Numbered from the stretch's first letter, positions 1-14,794 are shown. The stretch is 64,000 bases of DNA from Bos javanicus (GCF_032452875.1 NW_026893641.1:620001-684000); one strand, 5' to 3'. A program made the numbers and translations. The notes: a model not told the origin generated them from the sequence alone.

Positions 1-1290
1 GTGATCAGTGCATGATCAGCCACGTGATCAGTGCATGATAGCCACGTGATCAGTGCATGATCAGTCACGTGATCAGTGCATGATCAGTCACGTGATCAGT
101 GCATGATCAGTCACGTGATCAGTGCATGATCAGTCACGTGATCAGTGCATGATAGCTACGTGATCAGTGCATGATCAGCCACGTGATCAGTGCATGATAG
201 CCACGTGATCAGTGCATGATCAGCCACGTGATCAGTGCATGATCAGCCACGTGATCAGTGCATGATCAGCCACGTGATCAGTGCATGATCAGTCACGTGA
301 TCAGTGCATGATCAGTCACGTGATCAGTACATGGTAGCTACGTGATCATTGCATGATCAGCCACGTGATCAGTGCATGATAGCCACGTGATCAGTGCATG
401 ATCAGTCACGTGATCAGTGCATGATCATCCACGTGATCAGTGCATGATCAGTCATGTGATCAGTGCATGATATAGACGTGATCAGTGCATGATCAGTCAC
501 GTGATCAGTGCATGATCAGCCACGTGATCAGTGCATGATAGCCACGTGATCAGTGCATGATAGCCACGTGATCAGTGCATGATCAGTCACGTGATCAGTG
601 CATGATCAGCCACGTGATCAGTGCATGATAGCCACGTGATCAGTGCATGATCAGTCACGTGATCAGTGCATGATCAGTCACGTGATCAGTGCATGATCAG
701 CCACGTGATCAGTGCATGATCAGTCACGTGATCAGTGCATGATCAGTCACGTGATCAGTGCATGATCAGTCACGTGATCAGTGCATGATCAGCCACGTGA
801 TCAGTGCATGATAGCCACGTGATCAGTGCATGATCAGTCACGTGATCAGTGCATGATCAGTCACGTGATCAGTGCATGATCAGCCACGTGATCAGTGCAT
901 GATCAGCCACGTGATCAGTGCATGATCAGCCACGTGATCAGTGCATGATCAGCCACGTGATCAGTGCATGATCAGTCACGTGATCAGTGCATGATCAGCC
1001 ACGTGATCAGTGCATGTCAGTCATGTGATCAGTGCATGATAGCCCGTGATCAGTGCATGATCAGTCCCGTGATCAGTGCATGATCAGCCACGTGATCAGT
1101 GCATGATAGCCACGTGATCAGTGCATGATCAGCCACGTGATCAGTGCATGATCAGCCACGTGATCAGTGCATGACAACACGTGATCATGCATCATCAACA
1201 CGTCAGTGCATGATAGCCACGTGATCAGTGCATGATCAGTCACGTGATCAGTGTATGATCAGCCACGTGAACAGTGCATGCTCAGTCACG
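1..1290 (+). repeat. Core monomer array, left edge
   Basis: Plain core monomers of the GTCACG, GCCACG and TAGCCACG forms in mixed order. Scattered variants include a TATAGACG monomer near 472 and a ragged stretch near 1172-1206 where several monomers are shortened. The array is cut by the window start. No gene or other element is seen. Confidence 0.95.
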
Positions 1291-1537
1291 TGATCAGGGC
1301 CTGCTGAGCTGCGTGATTACTGTCTGCTCATCTGCTTGACAATTGCCAGCTGAGCTGCACGATTCCTGCCTGTCATCTGCTTGACAATTGCCAGCTGTGC
1401 TGCATAATTCCTGCCTGCTCAGCTGCTTGATTATTGCCAGCTGAGCAGCATGATTCCTCACAGCTGAGTTCCATGATTATTGCCTGCTGACTGATTCGTG
1501 CCTACTCAGCTCTTTGTTCATTGCCTCCAGAGGCACA
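1291..1537 (+). repeat. Diverged monomer tract, family B
   Basis: Diverged tract on the ~23-base ladder. The B markers are CTGCATAATT, TTGTTCATT and, just downstream, GATAAGCCACG. It has CTGACTGATTCG where ORF-bearing A tracts have CTGACTGTTTGATTCG. It is the only B tract in the left 19 kb. Confidence 0.92.
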
Positions 1538-3442
1538 TGATCAGTGTATGATAGCAAACATGATCAGTGCATGATCAGTCACATGATCAGTGCATGATAA
1601 GCCACGTGATCAGTGCATGATCAGTCACGTGATCAGTGCATGATCAGCACGTGATCAGTGCATGATCAGCCACGTGATCAGTGCATGATCAGTCACGTGA
1701 TCAGTGCATGATCAGTCACGTGATCAGTGCATGATCAGCCACGTGATCAGTGCATGATCAATCACGTGATCAGTGCATGATCAGTCACGTGATCAGTGCA
1801 TGAAGCCACGTGATCAGTGCATGATCAGCCACGTGATCAGTGCATGATCAGTCACGTGATCAGTGCATGATCAGTCACGTGATCAGTGCATGATCAGCCA
1901 CGTGATCAGTGCATGATCAGCCACGTGATCAGTGCATGATCAGTCACGTGATCAGTGCATGATCAGCTACGTGATCAGTGCATGATCAGCCACGTGATCA
2001 GTGCATGATAGCCACGTGATCAGTGCATGATAGCCACGTGATCAGTGCATGATCAGTCACGTGATACGTGTGTGATCAGCCACGTGATCAGTGCATGATA
2101 TCCACGTGATCAGTGCATGATAGCCACGTGATCAGTGCATGATAGCCACGTGATCAGTGCATGATCAGTCACGTGATAGTGTGTGATCAGCCACGTGATC
2201 AGTGCATGATGAGCCACGTGATCAGTGCATGATCAATTACGTGATCAGTGCATGATCAGTCACGTGACCAGTACATGGTTGCTACGTGATCATTGCATGA
2301 TCAGCCACGTGAGCAGTGCATGATAGCCACGTGATCAGTGCATGATCAGTCACGTGATCAGTGCATGATCAGTCACGTGATCAGTGCATGATCATTTACG
2401 TGATCTGTGCATGATCAGTCACGTGACCAGTATATGGTAGCTACGTGATCATTGCATGATCAGCCACGTGAGCAGTGCATGATAGCCACGTGATGTGTGC
2501 ATGATCAGTTACGTGAGCAGTGTATGATCAGCCACGTGATCAGTGCATGAGTGCCACGTGATCAGTGCATGATCAGTCACGTGACAGTGTGTGATCAGCC
2601 ACGTGATCAGTGCATGATCAGTCACGTGATCAGTGCATGATCAGCCACGTGATCAGTGCATGATCAGCCACGTGATCAGTGCATGATAGCCACGTGATCA
2701 GTGCATGATCAGTCACGTGATCAGTGCATGATCAGCCACGTGATCAGTGCATGATCAGTCACGTGATCAGTGCATGATCAGTCACGTGATCAGTGCATGA
2801 TAGCCACGTGATCAGTGCATGATCAGCCACGTGATCAGTCATGATAGCCACGTGATCAGTGCATGATAGCCACGTGATCAGTGCATGATCAGTCACGTGA
2901 TCAGTGCATGATCAGCCACGTGATCAGTGCATGATCAGCCACGTGATCAGTATGATCAGCCACGTGATCAGTGCATGATAGCCACGTGATCAGTGCATGA
3001 TCAGTCACGTGATCAGTGCATGATCAGTCACGTGATCAGTGCATGATCAGTCACGTGATCAGTGCATGATCAATTACGTGATCAGTGCATGATCAGTCAC
3101 GTGATCAGTACATGGTAGCTACATGATCAGTGCATGATCAGCCACGTGATCAGTGCATGATAGCCACGTGATCAGTGCATGATCAGTCACGTGATCAGTG
3201 CATGATCAGTCACGTGATCAGTGCATGATCAGTCACGTGATCAGTGCATGATAGCCACGTGATCAGTGCATGATCAGTCACGTGATCAGTGCATGATCAG
3301 CCACGTGATCAGTGCATGGTCAGACACGTGATCAGTGCATGATCAGCCACGTGATCAGTGCATGATATCCACGTGATCAGTGCATGATCAGTCACGTGAT
3401 CAGTGTATGATCAGCCACGTGAACAGTGCATGCTCAGTCACG
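1538..3442 (+). repeat. Core monomer array
   Basis: About 1.9 kb of core monomers between two diverged tracts. It includes the recurrent variant cassette with GTCACGTGAC followed by CAGTACATGG near 2259-2275, and again with CAGTATATGG near 2418-2436. No gene is seen. Confidence 0.93.
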
Positions 3443-3693
3443 TGATCAGGGCCTGCTGAGCTGCGTGATTACTGTCTGCTCATCTGCTTGACAATTGCCA
3501 GCTGAGCTGCATGATTCCTGCCTGTCATCTGCTTGACAATTGCCAGCTGTGCTGCGTAATTCCTGCCTGCTCAGCTGCTTGATTATTGCCAGCTGAGCAG
3601 CATGATTCCTCACAGCTGAGTTCCATGATTAGTGCCTGCTGACTGTTTGATTCGTGCCTACTCAGCTCTTTGTTTATTGCCTCCAGAGGCACA
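3443..3693 (+). repeat. Diverged monomer tract, family A
   Basis: Full-length A tract of about 11 monomers with TTGTTTATT and, downstream, CCATTAAG then CACGGTATCAG. It carries the GACTGTTTGATT form that leaves a 62-codon minus-strand frame open (3525-3713, TTG start). CTGCATGATTCC replaces the usual CTGCACGATTCC. Confidence 0.93.
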
Positions 3694-4463
3694 TGATCAG
3701 TGTATGATAGCAAACATGATCAGTGCATGATCAGTCACATGATCAGTGCCATTAAGTCACGTGATCACTACATGATAGTCATGTGATCAGTCCATGCTCA
3801 GTCACGGTATCAGTGCATGATCAGCCACGTGATCAGTGCATGATCAGCCACGTGATCAGTGCATGATAGCACGTGATCAGTGCATGATCAGTCACGTGAT
3901 CAGTGCATGATAGCTACGTGATCAGTGCATGATCAGTCACGTGATCAGTGCATGATCAGCACGTGATCAGTGCATGATCAGTCACGTGATCAGTACATGA
4001 TCAGTCACGTGAACAGTGCATGATCATTTACGTGATCTGTGCATGATCAGTCACGTGACCAGTATATGGTAGCTACGTGATCATTCCATGACAGCCACGT
4101 GAGCAGTGCATGATAGCCACGTGATGTGTGCATGATGAGTTACGTGAGCAGAGTATGATCAGCCACGTGATCAGTGCATGAGTGCCACGTGATCAGTGCA
4201 TGATATGTCACGTGACAGGTGTGTGATCAGCCACGTGAACAGTGCATGTTCAGCCACGTGATCAGTGCATGATAGCCACGTGATCAGTGCATGATCAGTT
4301 ACGTGAGCAGTGTATGATCAGCCACGTGATCAGTGCATGGTCAGACACGTGAACAGTGTATGATCAGCCACGTGATCAGTGCATGATATCCAAGTGATCA
4401 GTGCATGATCAATCACGTGATCAGTGTATGATCAGCCACGTGAACAGTGCATGCTCAGTCACG

Positions 4464-4713
4464 TGATCAGGGCCTGCTGAGCTGCGTGATTACTGTCTGC
4501 TCATCTGCTTGACAATTGCCAGCTGAGCTGCACGATTCCTGCCTGTCATCTGCTTGACAATTGCCAGCTGTGCTGCGTAATTCCTGCCTGCTCAGCTGCT
4601 TGATTATTGCCAGCTGAGCAGCATGATTCCTCACAGCTGAGTTCCATGATTATTGCCTGCTGACTTTTGATTCGTGCCTACTCAGCTCTTTGTTTATTGC
4701 CTCCAGAGGCACA
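4464..4713 (+). repeat. Diverged monomer tract, family A
   Basis: Full-length A tract with GACTTTTGATT, one base shorter than GACTGTTTGATT, so the minus-strand frame is shifted. It matches the tract at 8667 in this marker and opens the 4.1 kb higher-order domain. Confidence 0.92.
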
Positions 4714-6419
4714 TGATCAGTGTATGATAGCAAACATGATCAGCGCATGATCAGTCACATGATCAGCGCCATTAAGTCACGTGATCACTACATGATAGTC
4801 ATGTGATCAGTCCATGCTCAGTCACGGTATCAGTGCATGATCAGCCACGTGATCAGTGCATGATCAGCCACGTGATCAGTGCATGATAGCCACGTGATCA
4901 GTGCATGATCAGTCACGTGATCAGTGCATGATCAGGCACGTGATCAGTGCATGATCAGTCACGTGATCAGTGCATGATCAGCCACGTGATCAGTGCATGA
5001 TCAGTCACGTGATCAGTGCATGATATAGACGTGATCAGTGCATGATCAGCCACGTGATCAGTGCATGATAGCCACGTGATCAGTGCATGATCAGTCACGT
5101 GATCAGTGCATGATCAGTCACGTGACCAGTACATGGTAGCTACGTGATCAGTGCATGATCAGCCACGTGAGCAGTGCATGATAGCCACGTGATCAGTGCA
5201 TGATCAGTCACGTGATAGTGTGTGATCAGCCACGTGATCAGTGCATGATATCCACGTGATCAGTGCATGATAGCCACGTGATCAGTGCATGATCAGTCAC
5301 GTGATCAGTGCATGATCAGTCACGTGATCAGTGTGTGATCAGCCACGTGATCAGTGCATGATGAGCCACGTGATCAGTGCATGATCAATTACGTGATCAG
5401 TGCATGATCAGTCACGTGACCAGTACATGGTAGCTACGTGATCATTGCATGATCAGCCACGTGATCAGTGCATGATAGCCACGTGATCAGTGCATGATCA
5501 GTCACGTGATCAGTGCATGATCAGTCACGTGATCAGTGCATGATAGCTACGTGATCAGTGCATGATCAGCCACGTGATCAGTGCATGATAGCCACGTGAT
5601 CAGTGCATGATCAGCCACGTGATCAGTGCATGATCAGTCACGTGATCAGTGCATGATCAGCCACGTGATCAGTGCATGATCAGCCACGTGATCAGTGCAT
5701 GATCAGCCACGTGATCAGTGCATGATAGCCACGTGATCAGTGCATGATCAGTCACGTGATCAGTGCATGATCAGTCACGTGATCAGTGCATGATCAGCCA
5801 CGTGATCAGTGCATGATCAGCCACGTGATCAGTGCATGATCAATTACGTGATCAGTGCATGATCAGTCACGTGATCAGTGCATGATAGCTACGTGATCAG
5901 TGCATGATCAGCCACGTGATCAGTGCATGATCAGCCACGTGATCAGTGCATGATCAGTCACGTGATCAGTGCATGATCAGTCACGTGATCAGTGCATGAT
6001 CATTTACGTGATCAGTGCATGATAGCCACGTGATCAGTGCATGATAGCCACGTGATCAGTGCATGATCAGTCACGTGATCAGTGCATGATCAGCCACGTG
6101 ATCAGTGCATGATCAGCCACGTGATCAGTGCATGATCAGTCACGTGATCAGTGCATGATCAGTCACGTGATCAGTGCATGATCAGCCACGTGATCAGTGC
6201 ATGATCAGCCACGTGATCAGTGCATGATCAGCCACGTGATCAGTGCATGATCAGTCACGTGATCAGTGCATGATCAGCCACGTGATCAGTGCATGATCAG
6301 ACACGTGATCAGTGCATGATCAGCCACGTGATCAGTGCATGATATCCACGTGATCAGTGCATGATCAGTCACGTGATCAGTGCATGATCAGCCACGTGAT
6401 CAGTGCATGCTCAGTCACG

Positions 6420-6623
6420 TGATCAGTGCATGATGAGCTGCGTGATTCCTGCCTGTCATCTGCTTGACAATTGCCAGCTGTGCTGCGTAATTCCTGCCTG
6501 CTCAGCTGCTTGATTATTGCCAGCTGAGCAGCATGATTCCTCACAGCTGAGTTCCATGATTATTGCCTGCTGACTTATGATTCGTGCCTACTCAGCTCTT
6601 TGTTTATTGCCTCCAGAGGCACA
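6420..6623 (+). repeat. Diverged monomer tract, short form S
   Basis: A-family tract lacking one dimer (about 46 bases). GCTGCGTGATT runs straight into CCTGCCTGTCATC, skipping the TACTGTCTGC monomer and the first GACAATTGCC monomer. The loss fits unequal pairing between two similar monomers. The first monomer is also converted towards core (CAGTGCATGATGAGCTGCG). Confidence 0.9.
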
Positions 6624-7422
6624 TGATCAGTGTATGATAGCAAACATGATCAGCGCATGATCAGTCACATGATCAGTGCCATTAAGTCACGTGATCAGTG
6701 CATGATAGTCATGTGATCAGTCCATGCTCAGTCACGGTATCAGTGCATGATCAGCCACGTGATCAGTGCATGATCAGTCACGTGATCAGTGTATGATCAT
6801 CCACGTGATCAGTGCATGGGCAGTCATGTGATCAGTGCATGATATAGACGTGATCAGTGCATGATCAGTCACGTGATCAGTGCATGATCAGCCACGTGAT
6901 CAGTGCATGATCAGTCACGTGATCAGTGCATGATCAGTCACGTGATCAGTGCATGATCAGTCACGTGATCAGTGCATGATCAGCCACGTGATCAGTGCAT
7001 GATAGCCACGTGATCAGTGCATGATCAGTCACGTGATCAGTGCATGATCAGCCATGTGATCAGTGCATGATCAGGCACGTGATCAGTGCATGATCAGCCA
7101 CGTGATCAGTGCATGATAGCCACGTGATCAGTGCATGATCAGTCACGTGATCAGTGCATGATCAGTCACGTGATCAGTGCATGATCAGCCACGTGATCAG
7201 TGCATGATCAGCCACGTGATCAGTGCATGATCAGCCACGTGATCAGTGCATGATCAGTTACGTGAGCAGTGTATGATCAGCCACGTGATCAGTGCATGGT
7301 CAGACACGTGAACAGTGTATGATCAGCCACGTGATCAGTGCATGATATCCAAGTGATCAGTGCATGATCAATCACGTGATCAGTGTATGATCAGCCACGT
7401 GAACAGTGCATGCTCAGTCACG

Positions 7423-7672
7423 TGATCAGGGCCTGCTGAGCTGCGTGATTACTGTCTGCTCATCTGCTTGACAATTGCCAGCTGAGCTGCACGATTCCTG
7501 CCTGTCATCTGCTTGACAATTGCCAGCTGTGCTGCGTAATTCCTGCCTGCTCAGCTGCTTGATTATTGCCAGCTGAGCAGCATGATTCCTCACAGCTGAG
7601 TTCCATGATTATTGCCTGCTGACTTATGATTCGTGCCTACTCAGCTCTTTGTTTATTGCCTCCAGAGGCACA
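7423..7672 (+). repeat. Diverged monomer tract, family A
   Basis: Full-length A tract with the GACTTATGATT form, one base short of the frame-open form. Its counterparts at 11505 and 15594 share the marker. Confidence 0.92.
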
Positions 7673-8666
7673 TGATCAGTGTATGATAGCAAACATGATC
7701 AGTGCATGATCAGTCACATGATCAGCGCCATTAAGTCACGTGATCACTACATGATAGTCATGTGATCAGTCCATGCTCAGTCACGGTATCAGTGCATGAT
7801 CAGCCACGTGATCAGTGCATGATCTGTCACATGATTAGTGTATGATCATCCACGTGATCAGTGCATGTGCAGTCATGTGATCAGTGCATGATATAGACGT
7901 GATCAGTGCATGATCAGTCACGTGATCAGTGCATGATCAGTCACTGATCAGTGCATGATCAGTCACGTGATCAGTGCATGATCAGCCACGTGATCAGTGC
8001 ATGATAGCCACGTGATCAGTGCATGATCAGTCACGTGATAGTGTGTGATCAGCCACGTGATCAGTGCATGATATCCACGTGATCAGTGCATGATAGCCAC
8101 GTGATCAGTGCATGATCAGTCACGTGATCAGTGCATGATCAGTCACGTGATACGTGTGATCAGCCACGTGATCAGTGCATGATGAGCCACGTGATCAGTG
8201 CATGATCAATTACGTGATCAGTGCATGATCAGTCACGTGACCAGTACATGGTAGCTACGTGATCATTGCATGATCAGCCACGTGATCAGTGCATGATAGC
8301 CACGTGATCAGTGCATGATCAGTCATGTGATCAGTGTGTGATCAGCCACGTGATCAGTGCATGATCAGCCACGTGATCAGTGCATGATAGCCACGTGATC
8401 AGTGCATGATAGCCACGTGATCAGTGCATGATCAGTCACGTGATCAGTGTGATCAGCCACGTGATCAGTGCATGATCATCACGTGATCAGTGCATGATCA
8501 GTTACGTGAGCAGTGTATGATCAGCCACGTGATCAGTGCATGGTCAGACACGTGAACAGTGTATGATCAGCCACGTGATCAGTGCATGATATCCAAGTGA
8601 TCAGTGCATGATCAATCACGTGATCAGTGTATGATCAGCCACGTGAACAGTGCATGCTCAGTCACG

Positions 8667-8916
8667 TGATCAGGGCCTGCTGAGCTGCGTGATTACTGTC
8701 TGCTCATCTGCTTGACAATTGCCAGCTGAGCTGCACGATTCCTGCCTGTCATCTGCTTGACAATTGCCAGCTGTGCTGCGTAATTCCTGCCTGCTCAGCT
8801 GCTTGATTATTGCCAGCTGAGCAGCATGATTCCTCACAGCTGAGTTCCATGATTATTGCCTGCTGACTTTTGATTCGTGCCTACTCAGCTCTTTGTTTAT
8901 TGCCTCCAGAGGCACA
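8667..8916 (+). repeat. Diverged monomer tract, family A
   Basis: Full-length A tract with GACTTTTGATT, as in the tracts at 4464 and 16836 that occupy the same position in neighbouring higher-order units. Confidence 0.92.
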
Positions 8917-10501
8917 TGATCAGTGTATGATAGCAAACATGATCAGCGCATGATCAGTCACATGATCAGCGCCATTAAGTCACGTGATCACTACATGATA
9001 GTCATGTGATCAGTCCATGCTCAGTCACGGTATCAGTGCATGATCAGCCACGTGATCAGTGCATGATCTGTCACATGATTAGTGTATGATCATCCACGTG
9101 ATCAGTGCATGGGCAGTCATGTGATCAGTGCATGATATAGACGTGATCAGTGCATGATCAGTCACGTGATCAGTGCATGATCAGTCACTGATCAGTGCAT
9201 GATCAGTCACGTGATCAGTGCATGATAGCCACGTGATCAGTGCATGATAGCCACGTGATCAGTGCATGATCAGTCACGTGATAGTGCATGATCAGCCACG
9301 TGATCAGTGCATGATATCCACGTGATCAGTGCATGATAGCCACGTGATCAGTGCATGATCAGTCACGTGATCAGTGCATGATCAGTCACGTGATCGTGTG
9401 ATCAGCCACGTGATCAGTGCATGATGATCCACGTGATCAGTGCATGATCAGCCACGTGATCAGTGCATGATCAGTCACGTGATCAGTACATGGTAGCTAC
9501 GTGATCAGTGCATGATCAGCCACGTGATCAGTGCATGATAGCCACGTGATCAGTGCATGATCAGTCACGTGATCAGTGCATGATCAGCCACGTGATCAGT
9601 GCATGATCAGCCACGTGATCAGTGCATGATCAGCCACGTGATCAGTGCATGATAGCCACGTGATCAGTGCATGATCAGTCACGTGATCAGTGTGATCAGC
9701 CACGTGATCAGTGCATGATCAATTACGTGATCAGTGCATGATCAGTCACGTGACCAGTACATGGTAGCTACGTGATCAGTGCATGATCAGCCACGTGATC
9801 AGTGCATGATAGCCACGTGATCAGTGCATGATCAGTCACGTGATCAGTGCATGATCAGTCACGTGATCAGTGCATGATCAGTCACGTGATCAGTGCATGA
9901 TCAGTCACGTGATCAGTGCATGTAGCTACGTGATCAGTGCATGATCAGCCACGTGATCAGTGCATGATAGCCACGTGATCAGTGCATGATCAGTTACGTG
10001 AGCAGTGTATGATCAGCCACGTGATCAGTGCATGATCAGTCACGTGATCAGTGCATGATCAGTCACGTGATCAGTGCATGATCATTCACGTGATCAGTGC
10101 ATGATCAGCCACGTGATCAGTGCATGATAGCCACGTGATCAGTGCATGATCAGTCACGTGATCAGTGCATGATCAGCCACGTGATCAGTGCATGATCAGC
10201 CACGTGATCAGTGCATGATCAGTCACGTGATCAGTGCATGATCAGTCACGTGATCAGTGCATGATCAGCCACGTGATCAGTGCATGATCAGCCACGTGAT
10301 CAGTGCATGATCATCACGTGATCAGTGCATGATCAGTTACGTGATCAGTGTATGATCAGCCACGTGATCAGTGCATGATCAGACACGTGATCAGTGCATG
10401 ATCAGCCACGTGATCAGTGCATGATATCCACGTGATCAGTGCATGATCAGTCACGTGATCAGTGTATGATCAGCCACGTGATCAGTGCATGCTCAGTCAC
10501 G

Positions 10502-10705
10502 TGATCAGTGCCTGATGAGCTGCGTGATTCCTGCCTGTCATCTGCTTGACAATTGCCAGCTGTGCTGTGTAATTCCTGCCTGCTCAGCTGCTTGATTATT
10601 GCCAGCTGAGCAGCATGATTCCTCACAGCTGAGTTCCATGATTATTGACTGCTGACTTATGATTTGTGCCTACTCAGCTCTTTGTTTATTGCCTCCAGAG
10701 GCACA
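10502..10705 (+). repeat. Diverged monomer tract, short form S
   Basis: Same one-dimer deletion as at 6420. It has CTGTGTAATT (CG to TG), ATTGACTGCTGAC and GATTTGTGCC as private changes. Confidence 0.9.
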
Positions 10706-11504
10706 TGATCAGTGTATGATAGCAAACATGATCAGCGCATGATCAGTCACATGATCAGCGCCATTAAGTCACGTGATCACTACATGATAGTCATGTGATC
10801 AGTCCATGCTCAGTCACGGTATCAGTGCATGATCAGCCACGTGATCAGTGCATGATCAGTCACATGATCAGTGTATGATCATCCACGTGATCAGTGCATG
10901 GGCAGTCATGTGATCAGTGCATGATATAGACGTGATCAGTGCATGATCAGTCACGTGATCAGTGCATGATCAGTCACGTGATCAGTGCATGATCAGTCAC
11001 GTGATCAGTGCATGATCAGTCACGTGATCAGTGCATGATCAGTCACGTGATCAGTGCATGATCAGCCACGTGATCAGTGCATGATAGCCACGTGATCAGT
11101 GCATGATCAGTCACGTGATCAGTGCATGATCAGCCACGTGATCAGTGCATGATCAGTCACGTGATCAGTGCATGATCAGCCACGTGATCAGTGCATGATA
11201 GCCACGTGATCAGTGCATGATCAGTCACGTGATCAGTGCATGATCAGTCACGTGATCAGTGCATGATCAGCCACGTGATCAGTGCATGATCAGCCACGTG
11301 ATCAGTGCATGATCAGCCACGTGATCAGTGCATGATCAGTTACGTGAGCAGTGTATGATCAGCCACGTGATCAGTGCATGGTCAGACACGTGAACAGTGT
11401 ATGATCAGCCACGTGATCAGTGCATGATATCCAAGTGATCAGTGCATGATCAATCACGTGATCAGTGTATGATCAGCCACGTGAACAGTGCATGCTCAGT
11501 CACG

Positions 11505-11754
11505 TGATCAGGGCCTGCTGAGCTGCGTGATTACTGTCTGCTCATCTGCTTGACAATTGCCAGCTGAGCTGCACGATTCCTGCCTGTCATCTGCTTGACA
11601 ATTGCCAGCTGTGCTGCGTAATTCCTGCCTGCTCAGCTGCTTGATTATTGCCAGCTGAGCAGCATGATTCCTCACAGCTGAGTTCCATGATTATTGCCTG
11701 CTGACTTATGATTCGTGCCTACTCAGCTCTTTGTTTATTGCCTCCAGAGGCACA
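11505..11754 (+). repeat. Diverged monomer tract, family A
   Basis: Full-length A tract with GACTTATGATT, matching the tracts 4,082 bases upstream and 4,089 bases downstream. Confidence 0.92.
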
Positions 11755-12750
11755 TGATCAGTGTATGATAGCAAACATGATCAGTGCATGATCAGTCACA
11801 TGATCAGCGCCATTAAGTCACGTGATCACTACATGATAGTCATGTGATCAGTCCATGCTCAGTCACGGTATCAGTGCATGATCAGCCACGTGATCAGTGC
11901 ATGATCTGTCACATGATTAGTGTATGATCATCCACGTGATCAGTGCATGTGCAGTCATGTGATCAGTGCATGATATAGACGTGATCAGTGCATGATCAGT
12001 TACGTGATCAGTGCATGATCAGTCACGTGATCAGTGCATGATCAGTCACGTGATCAGTGCATGATCAGCCACGTGATCAGTGCATGATAGCCACGTGATC
12101 AGTGCATGATCAGTCACGTGATAGTGTGTGATCAGCCACGTGATCAGTGCATGATATCCACGTGATCAGTGCATGATAGCCACGTGATCAGTGCATGATC
12201 AGTCACGTGATCAGTGCATGATCAGTCACGTGATACGTGTGATCAGCCACGTGATCAGTGCATGATGAGCCACGTGATCAGTGCATGATCAATTACGTGA
12301 TCAGTGCATGATCAGTCACGTGACCAGTACATGGTAGCTACGTGATCATTGCATGATCAGCCACGTGATCAGTGCATGATAGCCACGTGATCAGTGCATG
12401 ATCAGTCATGTGATCAGTGTGTGATCAGCCACGTGATCAGTGCATGATCATCCACGTGATCAGTGCATGATAGCCACGTGATCAGTGCATGATAGCCACG
12501 TGATCAGTGCATGATCAGTCACGTGATCATGTGTGATCAGCCACGTGATCAGTGCATGATCATCACGTGATCAGTGCATGATCAGTTACGTGAGCAGTGT
12601 ATGATCAGCCACGTGATCAGTGCATGGTCAGACACGTGAACAGTGTATGATCAGCCACGTGATCAGTGCATGATATCCAAGTGATCAGTGCATGATCAAT
12701 CACGTGATCAGTGTATGATCAGCCACGTGAACAGTGCATGCTCAGTCACG

Positions 12751-13001
12751 TGATCAGGGCCTGCTGAGCTGCGTGATTACTGTCTGCTCATCTGCTTGAC
12801 AATTGCCAGCTGAGCTGCACGATTCCTGCCTGTCATCTGCTTGACAATTGCCAGCTGTGCTGCGTAATTCCTGCCTGCTCAGCTGCTTGATTATTGCCAG
12901 CTGAGCAGCATGATTCCTCACAGCTGAGTTCCATGATTATTGCCTGCTGACTGTTTGATTCGTGCCTACTCAGCTCTTTGTTTATTGCCTCCAGAGGCAC
13001 A
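12751..13001 (+). repeat. Diverged monomer tract, family A
   Basis: Full-length A tract with GACTGTTTGATT, leaving the minus-strand frame 12833-13021 open. Its positional equivalents at 8667 and 16836 have the one-base-shorter form. Confidence 0.92.
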
Positions 13002-14590
13002 TGATCAGTGTATGATAGCAAACATGATCAGCGCATGATCAGTCACATGATCAGCGCCATTAAGTCACGTGATCACTACATGATAGTCATGTGATCAGTC
13101 CATGCTCAGTCACGGTATCAGTGCATGATCAGCCACGTGATCAGTGCATGATCTGTCACATGATTAGTGTATGATCATCCACGTGATCAGTGCATGGGCA
13201 GTCATGTGATCAGTGCATGATATAGACGTGATCAGTGCATGATCAGTCACGTGATCAGTGCATGATCAGTCACTGATCAGTGCATGATCAGTCACGTGAT
13301 CAGTGCATGATAGCCACGTGATCAGTGCATGATAGCCACGTGATCAGTGCATGATCAGTCACGTGATAGTGCATGATCAGCCACGTGATCAGTGCATGAT
13401 ATCCACGTGATCAGTGCATGATAGCCACGTGATCAGTGCATGATCAGTCACGTGATCAGTGCATGATCAGTCACGTGATCAGTGTGATCAGCCACGTGAT
13501 CAGTGCATGATGATCCACGTGATCAGTGCATGATCAATCACGTGATCAGTGCATGATCAGTCACGTGATCAGTACATGGTAGCTACGTGATCAGTGCATG
13601 ATCAGCCACGTGATCAGTGCATGATAGCCACGTGATCAGTGCATGATCAGTCACGTGATCAGTGCATGATCAGCCACGTGATCAGTGCATGATCAGCCAC
13701 GTGATCAGTGCATGATCAGCCACGTGATCAGTGCATGATAGCCACGTGATCAGTGCATGATCAGTCACGTGATCAGTGCATGATCAGCCACGTGATCAGT
13801 GCATGATCAATTACGTGATCAGTGCATGATCAGTCACGTGACCAGTACATGGTAGCTACGTGATCATTGCATGATCAGCCACGTGATCAGTGCATGATAG
13901 CCACGTGATCAGTGCATGATCAGTCACGTGATCAGTGCATGATCAGTCACGTGATCAGTGCATGATCAGCCACGTGATCAGTGCATGATCAGTCACGTGA
14001 TCAGTGCATGGTAGCTACGTGATCAGTGCATGATCAGCCACGTGATCAGTGCATGATAGCCACGTGATCAGTGCATGATCAGTTACGTGAGCAGTGTATG
14101 ATCAGCCACGTGATCAGTGCATGATCAGTCACGTGATCAGTGCATGATCAGTCACGTGATCAGTGCATGATCATTCACGTGATCAGTGCATGATCAGCCA
14201 CGTGATCAGTGCATGATAGCCACGTGATCAGTGCATGATCAGTCACGTGATCAGTGCATGATCAGCCACGTGATCAGTGCATGATCAGCCACGTGATCAG
14301 TGCATGATCAGTCACGTGATCAGTGCATGATCAGTCACGTGATCAGTGCATGATCAGCCACGTGATCAGTGCATGATCAGCCACGTGATCAGTGCATGAT
14401 CATTACGTGATCAGTGCATGATCAGTTACGTGATCAGTGTATGATCAGCCACGTGATCAGTGCATGATCAGACACGTGATCAGTGCATGATCAGCCACGT
14501 GATCAGTGCATGATATCCACGTGATCAGTGCATGATCAGTCACGTGATCAGTGCATGATCAGCCACGTGATCAGTGCATGCTCAGTCACG

Positions 14591-14794
14591 TGATCAGTGC
14601 ATGATGAGCTGCGTGATTCCTGCCTGTCATCTGCTTGACAATTGCCAGCTGTGCTGTGTAATTCCTGCCTGCTCAGCTGCTTGATTATTGCCAGCTGAGC
14701 AGCATGATTCCTCACAGCTGAGTTCCATGATTATTGCCTGCTGACTTATGATTCGTGCCTACTCAGCTCTTTGTTTATTGCCTCCAGAGGCACA
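14591..14794 (+). repeat. Diverged monomer tract, short form S
   Basis: Third copy of the one-dimer-deleted tract, with CTGTGTAATT as at 10502 and GACTTATGATT. Confidence 0.9.

Larger units (their letters stand above)
6420..10501 (+). repeat. 4.08 kb higher-order unit, copy 1
   Basis: A 4,082-base unit running from one S tract to the next. It holds tracts S at 6420, A at 7423 and A at 8667, separated by core monomers. Between them are cassettes with CAGTACATGGTAGC, TATAGACG and GTGTATGATC variants that recur at the same offsets in copy 2. Confidence 0.9.
10502..14590 (+). repeat. 4.09 kb higher-order unit, copy 2
   Basis: A 4,089-base unit with the same S-A-A order as copy 1. The second A tract (12751) carries GACTGTTTGATT where copies 1 and 3 carry GACTTTTGATT, a local difference that points to gene conversion or independent change after the amplification. 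Confidence 0.9.
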